DNA of 12,537 nucleotides from Verrucomicrobiota bacterium (GCA_020629815.1 JAHDCN010000056.1:1-12537); one strand, 5' to 3'; counted from the stretch's first letter, positions 1 to 7,351 are shown. The notes: generated from the sequence alone by a model not told the origin. Made by a program: numbers and translations.

Positions 1-437
1 CGAGCCAGATCAATCGCTTCGAACAGGGACTGCTCGGTGGCTTTCATCAGCTGCGTGGTTTCGTCGCTGATATTTCCCACGGCAATGGTTTTGGCATTGT
101 CACCGATCCAGCCGGCTTCAGTCAGGATACCAACATCGATCTTTACGATGTCCCCTTCGACCAAAACGTTTTCATCGTTGCCAATGCCGTGGACCACTTC
201 CTCGTTCTTGGAAACGCAGGCGATACCGGGGAATCCGCGGTAGCCGAGAAAGGCACTGATGCAGCCACTTTTCTCGATCAATTCCCCGGCTTTGCGGTCG
301 AGCTCACCGGTGGAAATTCCGGGAGCGACCATTTCAGATACTTCGCCAAGAATTCCGGCAGCAATCTTGCCTGCCTCACGCAGGCCTTCCAATTCCTCAC
401 CTTTGCGCAGGTGGATTCTGGATTTCTTTTTGGCCAT
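1..437 (-). CDS. map: Methionine aminopeptidase type I, N-terminal part (gene runs off the left edge)
   Basis: This enzyme removes the initiator methionine from nascent cytosolic proteins, using a di-metal centre. About 145 residues are visible, starting at the ATG at 437; the C-terminal half lies outside the window. The type I family pattern is clear. VVHGIG near residues 81-86 holds the conserved substrate-binding His (H83). The first two metal ligands are D101 in KIDVG and D113 in IGDNAKT. The later His/Glu ligands are off the window. The start follows the secY stop by 34 bp, and no Shine-Dalgarno motif is visible. Position directly after secY is common in spc operons, but adk, which often sits between them, is absent. 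The usual family length is about 250-260 residues. Confidence 0.93.
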   Translation of the reverse strand, partial: MAKKKSRIHLRKGEELEGLREAGKIAAGILGEVSEMVAPGISTGELDRKAGELIEKSGCISAFLGYRGFPGIACVSKNEEVVHGIGNDENVLVEGDIVKIDVGILTEAGWIGDNAKTIAVGNISDETTQLMKATEQSLFEAIDLA

Positions 438-464
438 GGGCCGGAAGAGTTGGCTGAGCCGAAA

Positions 465-484
465 CACGGGATCAACCTCCCGTG
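465..484 (-). other. Perfect 7-bp hairpin overlapping the secY stop codon
   Basis: CACGGGA and TCCCGTG form a perfect 7-bp stem around a 6-base loop, and the secY TGA lies in the 3' part of that loop. On the transcribed strand only a short T3 follows, so it is not a convincing terminator. It could stabilise a processed 3' end or couple secY and map translation. That role is inference. Confidence 0.4.
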
Positions 485-1977
485 CGAACCATCCAGTAGA
501 CGATACCACCGATAATCAGGACAGCGGCCAGACAGAGCAACCACAGAATCTGGTTCCCCCCTGCAGCCGCACCAGCCTGACCAGGCTGATTGAATCGACC
601 GCGGATTCGGCCTTTTCTCAGGAAGCCGTCGTAGTGGCGCTGAATCAGGTGCGTTTCGACCTGGCGCATGATGTCCAGCAACACGCCAACCATAATCAGG
701 AGACCTGTTCCACCAAAGAACTGCGCTGCAATGTAAGGGACACCCATCATCGCAGTCAGGATCGGTGGCAAAATCGCAACGATTGTCAGGAAAATCGCAC
801 CGGCAAAAGTCAGTCGGCTCATCGTCCGGTCGAGAAACTCGGAAGTCGGACGGCCCGGACGAACGCCGGGAATGTATCCCCCGCTCTTCTTCAGATCGTC
901 AGCGATCTGGTTGGGCTGGAACATTGTCGCCACCCAGAAGTAGGAGAAGAAGAAGATCATGAGACCCGTCAAAGTGTGGTAGACCCAACCGGTTCCATTA
1001 AGCATCCGGTAGACTGTCTGTGCCCACTCGGCATCGGGGAACATAAAGCCCAAAATCTGGGCCGGAAACATCATGATCGCCTGAGCAAAAATAATCGGCA
1101 TCACACCCGCGTAGTTCACTTTCAGCGGCATGTATTGGGTTTGACCACCCATCATCTTCTGGCCACGCACCTGCTTGGCATAGTTGATCGGGATCCGGCG
1201 CTGCGCCTGAGTGATCGCAATCACCGCTGCGACCACGAAGAACAGGAAGGCCAACAGAGCGACCAGCATAAACGGACGCAACGGATCATTACCGGCAGCG
1301 GCCACGTAGGTTTGGTAAACCTGATAAAGCGCGCCCGGCAGAGCGTAAATAATATTCACCGTAATGATGATGGAAACACCGTTACCAATGCCCCGCTCTG
1401 TGATCTGATCCCCCAGCCACATCAAGAACATCGTTCCGCCAGTGATAATGATAACCGTGGTGATAACAAAGCCCAATCCCCCATTCGGGACGAGCTCACT
1501 GGTCGATTCACTGGCAATGTTTCGTAAAAAGGGGTTAGCCTGCGGGTTGACCAACGACTTGGCCAGCATCCACCCCTGAAACAAACAGAGAATGATAGTC
1601 AGGACCCGCGTATACATGCTGATCTTCTGACGACCGCCTTCTTCGCGGGAAAGTTTCTGCAACGACGGCAACACAGCTGTGAGCAGCTGAATCATAATCG
1701 ATGCCGAGATGTAGGGCATGATACCCAGAGCAAACAGCGCGGAGTTTTGCAGACCACCACCGCTGAATACGTTCATCAGCGCAAGCATGGCTGCCATGCC
1801 TTTGCTCTCACCGCCTTGTTCCTGAGCGGCTTTGTACCACTCATCCAATACATTCGTATCCACTCCCGGAAGAGTAATCACAGCACCCAGTCGAACGATG
1901 ACGACGACCAGCAAAGTGAAGAAAATGCGCGAGCGCAGTTCCGGGATTTTCAGGGAGTTGGCGAATGCGGAAATCAT
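472..1977 (-). CDS. secY: Protein translocase subunit SecY with an extra C-terminal membrane helix
   Basis: SecY forms the protein-conducting pore of the SecYEG translocon in the inner membrane. The 501-residue product is longer than the usual 430-445. Both family signatures are present: IMPYISASIMIQLL at about residues 86-99, and the stretch around MWLGDQITERGIGNG at 186-200. The cytosolic C5 loop has GVRPG, with the key Arg at 373. The normal SecY end, QRHYDGFLRKGRIRGR, falls near residue 461. A Gly/Ala/Gln linker follows, then a hydrophobic segment at about 476-497 that looks like an 11th transmembrane helix and would put the C-terminus outside the cytosol. The loop after TM1 is also enlarged (about residues 40-64). 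The ATG start at 1977 is preceded by a 156-bp spacer with repeats and has no clear Shine-Dalgarno motif. Confidence 0.97.
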   Translation of the reverse strand: MISAFANSLKIPELRSRIFFTLLVVVIVRLGAVITLPGVDTNVLDEWYKAAQEQGGESKGMAAMLALMNVFSGGGLQNSALFALGIMPYISASIMIQLLTAVLPSLQKLSREEGGRQKISMYTRVLTIILCLFQGWMLAKSLVNPQANPFLRNIASESTSELVPNGGLGFVITTVIIITGGTMFLMWLGDQITERGIGNGVSIIITVNIIYALPGALYQVYQTYVAAAGNDPLRPFMLVALLAFLFFVVAAVIAITQAQRRIPINYAKQVRGQKMMGGQTQYMPLKVNYAGVMPIIFAQAIMMFPAQILGFMFPDAEWAQTVYRMLNGTGWVYHTLTGLMIFFFSYFWVATMFQPNQIADDLKKSGGYIPGVRPGRPTSEFLDRTMSRLTFAGAIFLTIVAILPPILTAMMGVPYIAAQFFGGTGLLIMVGVLLDIMRQVETHLIQRHYDGFLRKGRIRGRFNQPGQAGAAAGGNQILWLLCLAAVLIIGGIVYWMVRTGG

Positions 1978-2027
1978 TAGATGTAAACGAGTAAAGTGGT
2001 TGGGGGTAAATTGCGGATTGGCAGAGT

Positions 2028-2086
2028 TAACAGGGTTAGGTCAGTGACGTAACAGGGTTAGGTCGATGAGGTAACAGGGTTAAGTC
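2028..2086. repeat. Three tandem copies of a 22-bp repeat upstream of secY
   Basis: TAACAGGGTTAGGTC occurs at 2028-2042 and 2050-2064, and with one change (TTAAGTC) at 2072-2086. The period is exactly 22 bp, with 7-bp variable spacers. It lies within the 156-bp rplO-secY gap. The same core recurs at 10305-10318. A 22-bp period is about two helical turns, so a protein-binding array is possible; a dispersed intergenic repeat is the alternative. Confidence 0.8.
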
Positions 2087-2133
2087 CGGAGAGTAATCTC
2101 AAATTCTGATCAACAATCTACCCGTTGCCCGGC

Positions 2134-2709
2134 TTACTCTTCTTCACCGGCAGCATCGGCTTCCGGCTCAGGTGCTTTTTCTTCAGCGGCTGGAGCCGGT
2201 GCCTCTTCCTTTTTCTCAGGTTTGGCTTTGGCTTCTTTCTTCTCTCCGGCGTCGGATTTTTTCTCGATCAGGGAGACGCTGCCGCCTGCCTTCTCGACTT
2301 TTTCCTGCGCACCGGCGCTGATTTTATCGACCTCAAGCTTGAGTCCTTTGGCCAGGTCGCCGCTACCGAGGATTTTCACCCCGTCGCAAACACCTTTGAC
2401 CAGCCCACAGGCACGGAGGCTCTCTTCGTTGACGGTATCACCGGCTTCGAATTTCGCTTCCAGGTCGGAAACATTCACCGTCGCGTAGTTCGTTCTGAAC
2501 TGCGCGTTGTTGAAACCGCGACGAGGCAGACGGCGGTAGATTGGCATCTGACCCCCCTCGAAACCGGGACGAATCGACGCACCGGAACGGGACTTCTGCC
2601 CCTTGTGACCCTTGCCACAGGTTTTTCCCAGTCCGGAGCTCTCGCCTTTACCGACGCGACGGCGACGGTGACGGGACCCGGGAGTTGGTTTTAAATCATG
2701 TAATCTCAT
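2134..2709 (-). CDS. rplO: 50S ribosomal protein L15 with acidic C-terminal tail
   Basis: L15 is a late-assembling large-subunit protein that binds 23S rRNA. The N-terminus is typical of the family, with a glycine- and arginine-rich rRNA-binding stretch: MRLHDLKPTPGSRHRRRRVG, then KGHKGQKSRSG near residues 33-43 and FEGGQMPIYRRLPRRGF near 50-66. The folded core ends near residue 149. The last 42 residues are a Lys/Ala/Pro/Glu tail ending in acidic residues, which makes the protein 191 residues long against about 145 normally. The ATG at 2709 gives the expected family start; upstream is CAGAAAA rather than a Shine-Dalgarno motif. rpmD (L30), which normally precedes it, is missing. Confidence 0.97.
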   Translation of the reverse strand: MRLHDLKPTPGSRHRRRRVGKGESSGLGKTCGKGHKGQKSRSGASIRPGFEGGQMPIYRRLPRRGFNNAQFRTNYATVNVSDLEAKFEAGDTVNEESLRACGLVKGVCDGVKILGSGDLAKGLKLEVDKISAGAQEKVEKAGGSVSLIEKKSDAGEKKEAKAKPEKKEEAPAPAAEEKAPEPEADAAGEEE

Positions 2710-2716
2710 TTTTCTG

Positions 2717-2730
2717 AGTAGTTGGTAGTT
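2717..2730. repeat. Two heptamer repeat units (AACTACC/AACTACT on the minus strand)
   Basis: AACTACC followed by AACTACT lies in the rpsE-rplO spacer, just upstream of rplO. The same adjacent pair occurs in the rplF-rplR spacer at 3928-3941. This resembles short tandemly repeated repetitive elements. Confidence 0.6.
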
Positions 2731-2753
2731 GGGTTTCGCAAGCGGCTGAAATC

Positions 2754-2783
2754 ACTTCCAACCTCCTACTTCAAACTTCCTAC
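2754..2783. repeat. Four degenerate heptamers, GTAGGAA family, in the rpsE-rplO spacer
   Basis: On the minus strand, directly after the rpsE stop, the units GTAGGAA, GTTTGAA, GTAGGAG and GTTGGAA follow one another, then a partial GT. The 7-base phase is kept exactly. The sequence is a different heptamer from the AACTACC pair in the same spacer. Confidence 0.65.
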
Positions 2784-2785
2784 TT

Positions 2786-3544
2786 TTAGAGAGCTTTCTT
2801 CTCTTCGACCCGCTTGCCGCGGATACCGTAAATTTCTTCTTTGGTGCGCAGTTGGTTCAGGGCGTCCAGGGTTGCTTTGACCACGTTGGCGTGGTTGTTG
2901 GAACCGAGAGACTTCGCCAGAACATCTTTGATGCCAGCTGCCTCAACAACAGCGCGAACTCCACCACCGGCAATCAGGCCGGTTCCCGGAGAAGCGGGGC
3001 GCAGCAACACTTTACCACCACGGTGCTCACCAACAACGCGGTGAGGAATGGTGTTCTGGGTGATGTTCACCTTCTGCATTTCTTTCTTGGAAGACTCAGC
3101 AGCTTTCTTGATGCACTCGGCAACCTCCTGAGCTTTACCGAAACCGATGCCGACTTTGCCGTCACGGTCTCCGCTCACTACCAGGGCGCTGAAGCTGAAT
3201 CGACGACCACCTTTGACCACTTTGGCACAGCGGTTGATGTGGACGACTTTTTCGAAAAGATCTTCCTGCTCTGCTTCACGCTCACGGCGGCCTTTGTGCT
3301 CACCGACCAAACGCTCCGCTTTTTTCAGCAGCTCGGATTTCTCCTCTTTCTGCGCAGCTTTTTCTTCCTCAGGACCGTCACTGGCCTTGGCCTCGAAAAC
3401 TTCTGGAGATTTCTCATCAGTCTTCGCGTCGGCGGCTGCTTCTTTCACCTCTTCTTTGGCTTCCGCAGCTGCTTCCTTGGCCTCTTCGACAGCGTCCTCC
3501 GCTGCGTCCTTGACCTCTTCCTTTGTGGTATCTTCGTCACTCAT
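2786..3544 (-). CDS. rpsE: 30S ribosomal protein S5 with long acidic N-terminal extension
   Basis: S5 is a small-subunit protein at the mRNA entry channel that takes part in decoding fidelity and mRNA unwinding. The family core begins near residue 95 ([20 protein letters not shown]) and continues through [32 protein letters not shown] and the [20 protein letters not shown] stretch to the usual C-terminus. In front of it is an extension of about 90 residues made mostly of Glu, Ala, Lys and Asp. It has a helical, repeat-like pattern ([20 protein letters not shown]) and is not part of normal S5 (about 166 residues; 252 here). AAGGA lies about 10 bases before the ATG at 3544, so this start has one of the few plausible Shine-Dalgarno motifs in the window and the extension is probably translated. 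Confidence 0.96.
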   Translation of the reverse strand: MSDEDTTKEEVKDAAEDAVEEAKEAAAEAKEEVKEAAADAKTDEKSPEVFEAKASDGPEEEKAAQKEEKSELLKKAERLVGEHKGRREREAEQEDLFEKVVHINRCAKVVKGGRRFSFSALVVSGDRDGKVGIGFGKAQEVAECIKKAAESSKKEMQKVNITQNTIPHRVVGEHRGGKVLLRPASPGTGLIAGGGVRAVVEAAGIKDVLAKSLGSNNHANVVKATLDALNQLRTKEEIYGIRGKRVEEKKAL

Positions 3545-3562
3545 TGTGCTGATCCTTCGAAA

Positions 3563-3919
3563 TTAGAATTTCAGGCCACCTTCACGGGCGGCATCGGCGA
3601 GGGCTTTCACTTTGCCGTGGAAACGATATCCACCGCGGTCGAAAACCACTTCTTCGATTTTGGCATCTTTGGCTGCCTTGGCCACTGCTTCCCCCACCTT
3701 GGCGGCGGTCGCTTCACTGGCACCATTGCCGCTCACGCTTTTGCTCAGCGTAGAGGCGGAAGCCAGAGTTTTGCCTTCCACGTCGTCAATCAGCTGGGCA
3801 TAGACATTCTTGTTGGAGAAATGCACAGCGAGACGCGGGCGCTCAGCAGTTCCGGAAATCTTTTTCCGAATTCTGCGGCGCACCTTGGAGCGGGTTTGCT
3901 TTCTATCAAATTTACTCAT
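3563..3919 (-). CDS. rplR: 50S ribosomal protein L18
   Basis: L18 binds 5S rRNA and, with L5, anchors it in the central protuberance of the large subunit. The 118-residue product shows the family sequence throughout: the basic N-terminus with [20 protein letters not shown], the middle [22 protein letters not shown], and the C-terminal [20 protein letters not shown] followed by AREGGLKF. The ATG at 3919 (MSKFDRKQ) is preferred over an in-frame GTG one codon earlier. The gene is 18 bp upstream of rpsE. The spacer before it contains heptamer repeats, with AGTAAGTG directly before the ATG and no Shine-Dalgarno motif. Confidence 0.97.
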   Translation of the reverse strand: MSKFDRKQTRSKVRRRIRKKISGTAERPRLAVHFSNKNVYAQLIDDVEGKTLASASTLSKSVSGNGASEATAAKVGEAVAKAAKDAKIEEVVFDRGGYRFHGKVKALADAAREGGLKF

Positions 3920-3927
3920 CACTTACT

Positions 3928-3955
3928 AGTAGTTGGTAGTTAGTATCGGGTAGTT
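3928..3955. repeat. Four heptamer units in the rplF-rplR spacer
   Basis: On the minus strand the units read AACTACC, CGATACT, AACTACC, AACTACT in exact 7-base phase. They fill most of the 47-bp spacer. The AACTACC-AACTACT pair is shared with the spacer upstream of rplO. Confidence 0.65.
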
Positions 3956-3966
3956 CAGGGAACTGC

Positions 3967-4506
3967 CTACTTCACGCTCTTACCTTGCTTACGACGGACA
4001 TACTCGTCCTTGTAGCGGATACCTTTTCCTTTGTAGGGTTCCGGTGGGTAGTAACCGCGCACATCGGCGGAAAACTGACCTACCAACTGCTTGTCGATTC
4101 CTTCCACCTTGATTTTGGTGTTGTCTTCGACTGAAACGGTCAACTCATCCGGGATCGGATGATTGATCGGGTGGGAGAAACCGAGGCTGAGGTCGAGCAC
4201 TTTGCCCTGAACCTTGGCACGGAAACCAACCCCCTGGATCTCCAATTCGCGGGTAAACCCGTTGGAGACTCCTTCGATCATATTGTTAATCAGGCTGCGG
4301 GCGGTGCCGTGCAAAGCCTTGTGACGACGGGCGTCTGATTCGCGCTTGAGCGCTACGGTTCCATCTTCCTGCTCCAAAGTAATGCCCTCGGGGAGAATCC
4401 ACTCGAGCTTACCTTTGGGTCCTTCGACCACGATCTGGCCGTTGTCGTCGGCGTTCACCGCGACTTTTTCAGGGAGATCAATTCCTTTATTTCCTACACG
4501 TGACAT
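3967..4506 (-). CDS. rplF: 50S ribosomal protein L6
   Basis: L6 is a two-domain large-subunit protein near the GTPase-associated centre, with a role in late assembly. At 179 residues it is the normal length. The N-terminus MSRVGNKGIDLPEKV and the two repeated domains are clear: the first ends around TARSLINNMIEGVSNGF, and the second begins with LEIQGVGFRAKVQG. The conserved C-terminal signature PEPYKGKGIRY is followed by a short basic tail. The ATG start at 4506 fits the family start. The 54-bp spacer before it has no obvious Shine-Dalgarno motif. Confidence 0.98.
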   Translation of the reverse strand: MSRVGNKGIDLPEKVAVNADDNGQIVVEGPKGKLEWILPEGITLEQEDGTVALKRESDARRHKALHGTARSLINNMIEGVSNGFTRELEIQGVGFRAKVQGKVLDLSLGFSHPINHPIPDELTVSVEDNTKIKVEGIDKQLVGQFSADVRGYYPPEPYKGKGIRYKDEYVRRKQGKSVK

Positions 4507-4560
4507 GACGATTTGGTTGCAATAATGGTTGATTGAAAATGAGATGAATTGCAGCTCCGG

Positions 4561-4962
4561 TTACCAGACCAGTGCCAGCAGCTCGCCTCCGATATTTTGT
4601 TTACGGGCCGTGTGTCCGGCCATGATTCCTTTTGAGGTCGATACAATAGCGACGCCCATTCCACCGAGAACCTTGGGGATCTCGTCGCGTCCAACATACT
4701 GACGCAGACCGGGACGACTGACACGCTTCAGGTCTTTCAGAGCAGGCTCATTACGATCAGAATAACGAGGCTTACAAACAAGCTCCGTCTGAGCACCTTC
4801 ACCTTGTTTCTCATAGGACCAGAGAAAGCCTTCCTCTTTGAGGATTCGGGCTATCTCCATCTTTACCTTGGAAAAAGGAGTGCTGAAATCTTCCTTTTGC
4901 GCCCGGGTCGCATTCTTGAACCGGATCAGGAAGTCGGAAATTGGGTCACTAACTACCGCCAT
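4561..4962 (-). CDS. rpsH: 30S ribosomal protein S8
   Basis: S8 is a primary 16S rRNA-binding protein that organises the central domain of the small subunit, and in enterobacteria it is the translational repressor of the spc operon. The 133-residue product has the N-terminal DPISDFLIRFKNA motif, the central RVSRPGLRQYVG segment and the C-terminal IVSTSKGIMAGHTARKQNIG region that binds rRNA. The length is normal. rpsN (S14), usually found between rplE and rpsH, is absent: only 37 bp separate the two genes. The ATG at 4962 follows TAAGAAA. Confidence 0.98.
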   Translation of the reverse strand: MAVVSDPISDFLIRFKNATRAQKEDFSTPFSKVKMEIARILKEEGFLWSYEKQGEGAQTELVCKPRYSDRNEPALKDLKRVSRPGLRQYVGRDEIPKVLGGMGVAIVSTSKGIMAGHTARKQNIGGELLALVW

Positions 4963-4999
4963 TTTCTTACTTTGTTAAATTTGTTTGTTCTCAGTTCAA

Positions 5000-5605
5000 T
5001 TAGGCAGCGGCTTCTTCAGTCGCAGCGGCTTCTGCACCGGGTTGTTCTTCTTTCTTCGCCGGCGGCTTACGGAACGGCCAGTTCATCAGGTTCAGAAGCT
5101 CGAATGCCTCTTCGTTGGTTTTGGCCGTGGTAACGATGGTAAAATCAAATCCGATCTGGCGCTTCACCTTGTCGAGTTCGATCTCCGGGAAAATGGTGTG
5201 ATCGCTGATGCCGCAAGTGTAGTTGCCGCGTCCGTCGAACGACTTGAAGGAAAGACCGCGAAAGTCACGGATCGTCGGAGCCGCCACATTGATGAAGCGG
5301 TCGAGGAATTCCCACATAATCCGGTTACGCAGAGTTACGCGGGCACCGATCACATCACCTGTGCGGAGTTTGAAGTTCGAGATCGCGTTCTTCGCGTAAG
5401 TTGGCACCGGGCGTTGACCGGTGATCTTGCCGATATCTTCGATCACAGCTTCGGTCGCTGCCTTCCGATCGTCGGCCTTTCCGAAACCGCAGTTGAGAGC
5501 CACTTTTTCAATGGTCGGAACTTCGTGCACATTCTTGTACTCGAATTTCTCCTGCAGTGCGGGAAACACTTTCTCTTTGTAATGAGTTAACAATGCCGGT
5601 GTCAT
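5000..5605 (-). CDS. rplE: 50S ribosomal protein L5 with short Ala/Glu tail
   Basis: L5 binds 5S rRNA and contacts the P-site tRNA from the central protuberance. The conserved blocks are easy to see: YKEKVFPALQEKFEYKN at the N-terminus, TYAKNAISNFKLRTGDVIGA near the middle, MWEFLDRFINVAAPTIRDFR, then FKSFDGRGNYTCGISDH and FPEIELDKVKRQIGFDFTI. The family core ends at WPFRKPP near residue 182, and about 20 extra residues rich in Ala and Glu follow. This gives 201 residues against about 179. The start at 5605 matches the family start. A weak GAAAGG lies about 20 bases upstream, too far for a standard ribosome binding site. Confidence 0.98.
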   Translation of the reverse strand: MTPALLTHYKEKVFPALQEKFEYKNVHEVPTIEKVALNCGFGKADDRKAATEAVIEDIGKITGQRPVPTYAKNAISNFKLRTGDVIGARVTLRNRIMWEFLDRFINVAAPTIRDFRGLSFKSFDGRGNYTCGISDHTIFPEIELDKVKRQIGFDFTIVTTAKTNEEAFELLNLMNWPFRKPPAKKEEQPGAEAAATEEAAA

Positions 5606-5650
5606 GGCTTTTCTTTCGTGTGCCTTTCAGCTGTTTCGTTCAAATTCTAC

Positions 5651-5884
5651 TTAGGCCAACTTTACGTTGGAAATATGGATCGGGCCTTCGCGCTCGATGA
5701 TCGCACCCTCCGGGTGCTCCTGGCTGCGGCGCTGATGCTTTTTGATCATGCGCACTCCTTCGACAAGAACTTGTCCCTTCTCCGGGAAAACCTGGAGAAT
5801 CTTTCCGGACTCACCTTTGTGGTTCCCGGAAATCACGACAACTTCGTCGCCTTTTTTTACGTGAGTTTTCACTCTACTAGCCAT
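5651..5884 (-). CDS. rplX: 50S ribosomal protein L24, short form
   Basis: L24 starts assembly of the large subunit and sits beside the peptide exit tunnel. The KOW motif lies in [20 protein letters not shown], followed by [13 protein letters not shown] and a final [11 protein letters not shown]. The 77-residue protein ends just after the SNV motif, so it lacks the roughly 25 C-terminal residues present in the E. coli protein (104). Short L24 forms are known, and the stop is clean with normal spacing (45 bp) to rplE, so this looks natural rather than broken. CAGAAAA directly precedes the ATG at 5884. Confidence 0.95.
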   Translation of the reverse strand: MASRVKTHVKKGDEVVVISGNHKGESGKILQVFPEKGQVLVEGVRMIKKHQRRSQEHPEGAIIEREGPIHISNVKLA

Positions 5885-5917
5885 TTTTCTGGTGGTTAAA
5901 AATATTCGTATTGGGGA

Positions 5918-6283
5918 TTACAGAACCTCGGGAGCGAGGGACACGATCTTCATGTAGTTCTGCTCACGCAGCTCACGGGCAACTGGGCCGAAGATACGGG
6001 TGCCGCGCGGGTTCTTATCCTTATCGATGATCACGATAGCGTTTCCATCGAACTTCAGAGTTGAGCCATCGCTGCGACGAATCGGCGACGCCGTGCGCAC
6101 TACTACGGCGCGAACGACTTCTCCCTTCTTGATATTCGCAGTGGGGATCGCTTCGCGAATGTGCGCGGTGATCACATCACCCACACGGGCGTGCTTGGTT
6201 CGTTTCCCGATTACACCAATCATCTTGGCGACACGCGCCCCGGTGTTATCGGCCACTGATACTTTTGATTCCATTTGGATCAT
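5918..6283 (-). CDS. rplN: 50S ribosomal protein L14
   Basis: L14 lies at the subunit interface, binds 23S rRNA and is the contact point of the silencing factor RsfS. The 121-residue product is nearly full family consensus: [19 protein letters not shown], the [20 protein letters not shown] stretch, [32 protein letters not shown] and the C-terminal [11 protein letters not shown]. The start at 6283 gives MIQMESKV, which fits the MIQ start common in the family; an ATG three codons in is less likely. The 64-bp spacer from rpsQ contains a weak 5-bp inverted repeat (GCCCG/CGGGC, 6318-6332). Confidence 0.98.
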   Translation of the reverse strand: MIQMESKVSVADNTGARVAKMIGVIGKRTKHARVGDVITAHIREAIPTANIKKGEVVRAVVVRTASPIRRSDGSTLKFDGNAIVIIDKDKNPRGTRIFGPVARELREQNYMKIVSLAPEVL

Positions 6284-6347
6284 GACGGCAAAAAAATCGT
6301 AAAAGGTTTTTTTCTTTGCCCGATATCCGGGCTTTGATTCTGTTTCA

Positions 6348-6629
6348 CTAGTGAGAGAGCACTTCTTTCAGCTCCCAACATTTTTTCTTACTGCGCGGGC
6401 GGGTCTCTTCGATCAAAACGCGATCCCCTTCCTGCGCTTCCTCTTTCTCGTCATGAGCGAAGAACTTCGAGCTCTTCTTCACGATCTTCCGGAACCGCGG
6501 ATGCGGCACACGACGGGTCACCTCCACCACGATGGTTTTCTCCATCTTGTTGGAACGAACCACACCGACGCGGGTCTTGCGCAAAGCCTTCTTCGGTTCT
6601 GCTGAGGTTTCTGCTGCTTCTTCACTCAT
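6348..6629 (-). CDS. rpsQ: 30S ribosomal protein S17
   Basis: S17 is a primary 16S rRNA-binding protein with an OB fold. The family core starts near residue 18 ([20 protein letters not shown]) and continues through [20 protein letters not shown] and the motif [17 protein letters not shown] short N-terminal Glu/Ala-rich addition ([15 protein letters not shown]) brings the length to 93 residues against about 84. The ATG at 6629 is the only plausible start that includes the whole core, although an internal start cannot be excluded. No Shine-Dalgarno motif is seen. It lies 40 bp from rpmC. Confidence 0.96.
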   Translation of the reverse strand: MSEEAAETSAEPKKALRKTRVGVVRSNKMEKTIVVEVTRRVPHPRFRKIVKKSSKFFAHDEKEEAQEGDRVLIEETRPRSKKKCWELKEVLSH

Positions 6630-6669
6630 GATAAAATATTTCTATCGGGGTAAACTCGTTTCTTCCTGA

Positions 6670-6891
6670 TTAGGCGCTCGCAGCCTCCTGCGTGGCAGCC
6701 TTTCTCTTTTCCGTAAGCACGGTCTCAATGCGGGCAATCTCGCGGCGTGCTGTGCGAATCCGCGCGGAATTCTCCAGCTGACCGCTCTCCTGCTGAATCC
6801 GCAGATTCAACATTTCCTCTTTCAGTTCGCGACGGCGGGTAGCCAGTTCGTCTACACTCAGTTCGCGAAGGTCTTTACTGTTGGAAGCCAT
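6670..6891 (-). CDS. rpmC: 50S ribosomal protein L29
   Basis: L29 is a small helical protein next to L23 at the peptide exit site, where it helps form the docking platform for trigger factor, SRP and SecY. The 73-residue product has the two-helix hairpin pattern: [20 protein letters not shown], then [20 protein letters not shown], then the second helix with [17 protein letters not shown] short Ala-rich tail ends the protein. The length is slightly above the usual 63-70. The ATG at 6891 gives a normal N-terminus; the upstream spacer is AT-rich without a Shine-Dalgarno motif. Confidence 0.96.
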   Translation of the reverse strand: MASNSKDLRELSVDELATRRRELKEEMLNLRIQQESGQLENSARIRTARREIARIETVLTEKRKAATQEAASA

Positions 6892-6937
6892 CTAATTAGA
6901 ATTTAGAAATTGGTATTTTAGTTAGTCAGGCTCAGCA

Positions 6938-7351
6938 TTAGTCGTCCCGACGGACGAAACGGCAGCGCACACCGAGCTTATTAGCTGCAAGACGCAACGC
7001 TTCTTTCGCCTGAGATTCCGGCACACCAGCCAGTTCAAACATCATGGTTCCGGGGCGCACGACAGCCACCCACTTATCCACGGGGCCCTTACCTTTACCC
7101 ATCCGGGTTTCAGGCGGACGCGCGGTAACCGGCTTGTGAGGAAAGATCCGAATCCAGACTTTCCCTTTCCGCTTGAGGTAACGGTTAATCGAAATACGAC
7201 AGGCTTCGATCTGGCGGTTGGTAACCCAGCCGCGACCAATGCACTGCAGACCGTATTCACCGAAGCTCACCTTGGTTCCGCGCTGGGCATTTCCAGCGCG
7301 ACTGCCGCGGTGTGTCTTGCGGTACTTCACTCGTTTGGGCATCAAAGGCAT
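6938..7351 (-). CDS. rplP: 50S ribosomal protein L16
   Basis: L16 sits near the A site of the peptidyl transferase centre and is needed for correct tRNA accommodation. The 137-residue protein has family-standard blocks: [13 protein letters not shown], the [20 protein letters not shown] segment, [20 protein letters not shown] and [20 protein letters not shown]. The Arg in TRMGKGKG corresponds to the residue hydroxylated in E. coli L16. The start at 7351 (MPLMPKR) is chosen over the ATG three codons later because AGAAGGAAA lies upstream at acceptable distance and a few residues before MPKR are common. Confidence 0.98.
   Translation of the reverse strand: MPLMPKRVKYRKTHRGSRAGNAQRGTKVSFGEYGLQCIGRGWVTNRQIEACRISINRYLKRKGKVWIRIFPHKPVTARPPETRMGKGKGPVDKWVAVVRPGTMMFELAGVPESQAKEALRLAANKLGVRCRFVRRDD

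Noticed and set aside
465..484. Rho-independent terminator between secY and map
   Set aside because: The stem is good but only T3 follows on the transcribed strand.
259..1527. Long plus-strand ORF of 422 codons opposite secY
   Set aside because: It is antisense to a clear secY, its translation is low-complexity and resembles no known protein, and no start context supports it.
2852..3943. Plus-strand ORF of 363 codons across rpsE and rplR
   Set aside because: It overlaps two certain ribosomal genes and crosses their spacer; it is a shadow frame.
6318..6332. GCCCG/CGGGC inverted repeat between rpsQ and rplN as a terminator
   Set aside because: The stem is only 5 bp and it is followed on the minus strand by A-rich, not T-rich, sequence.
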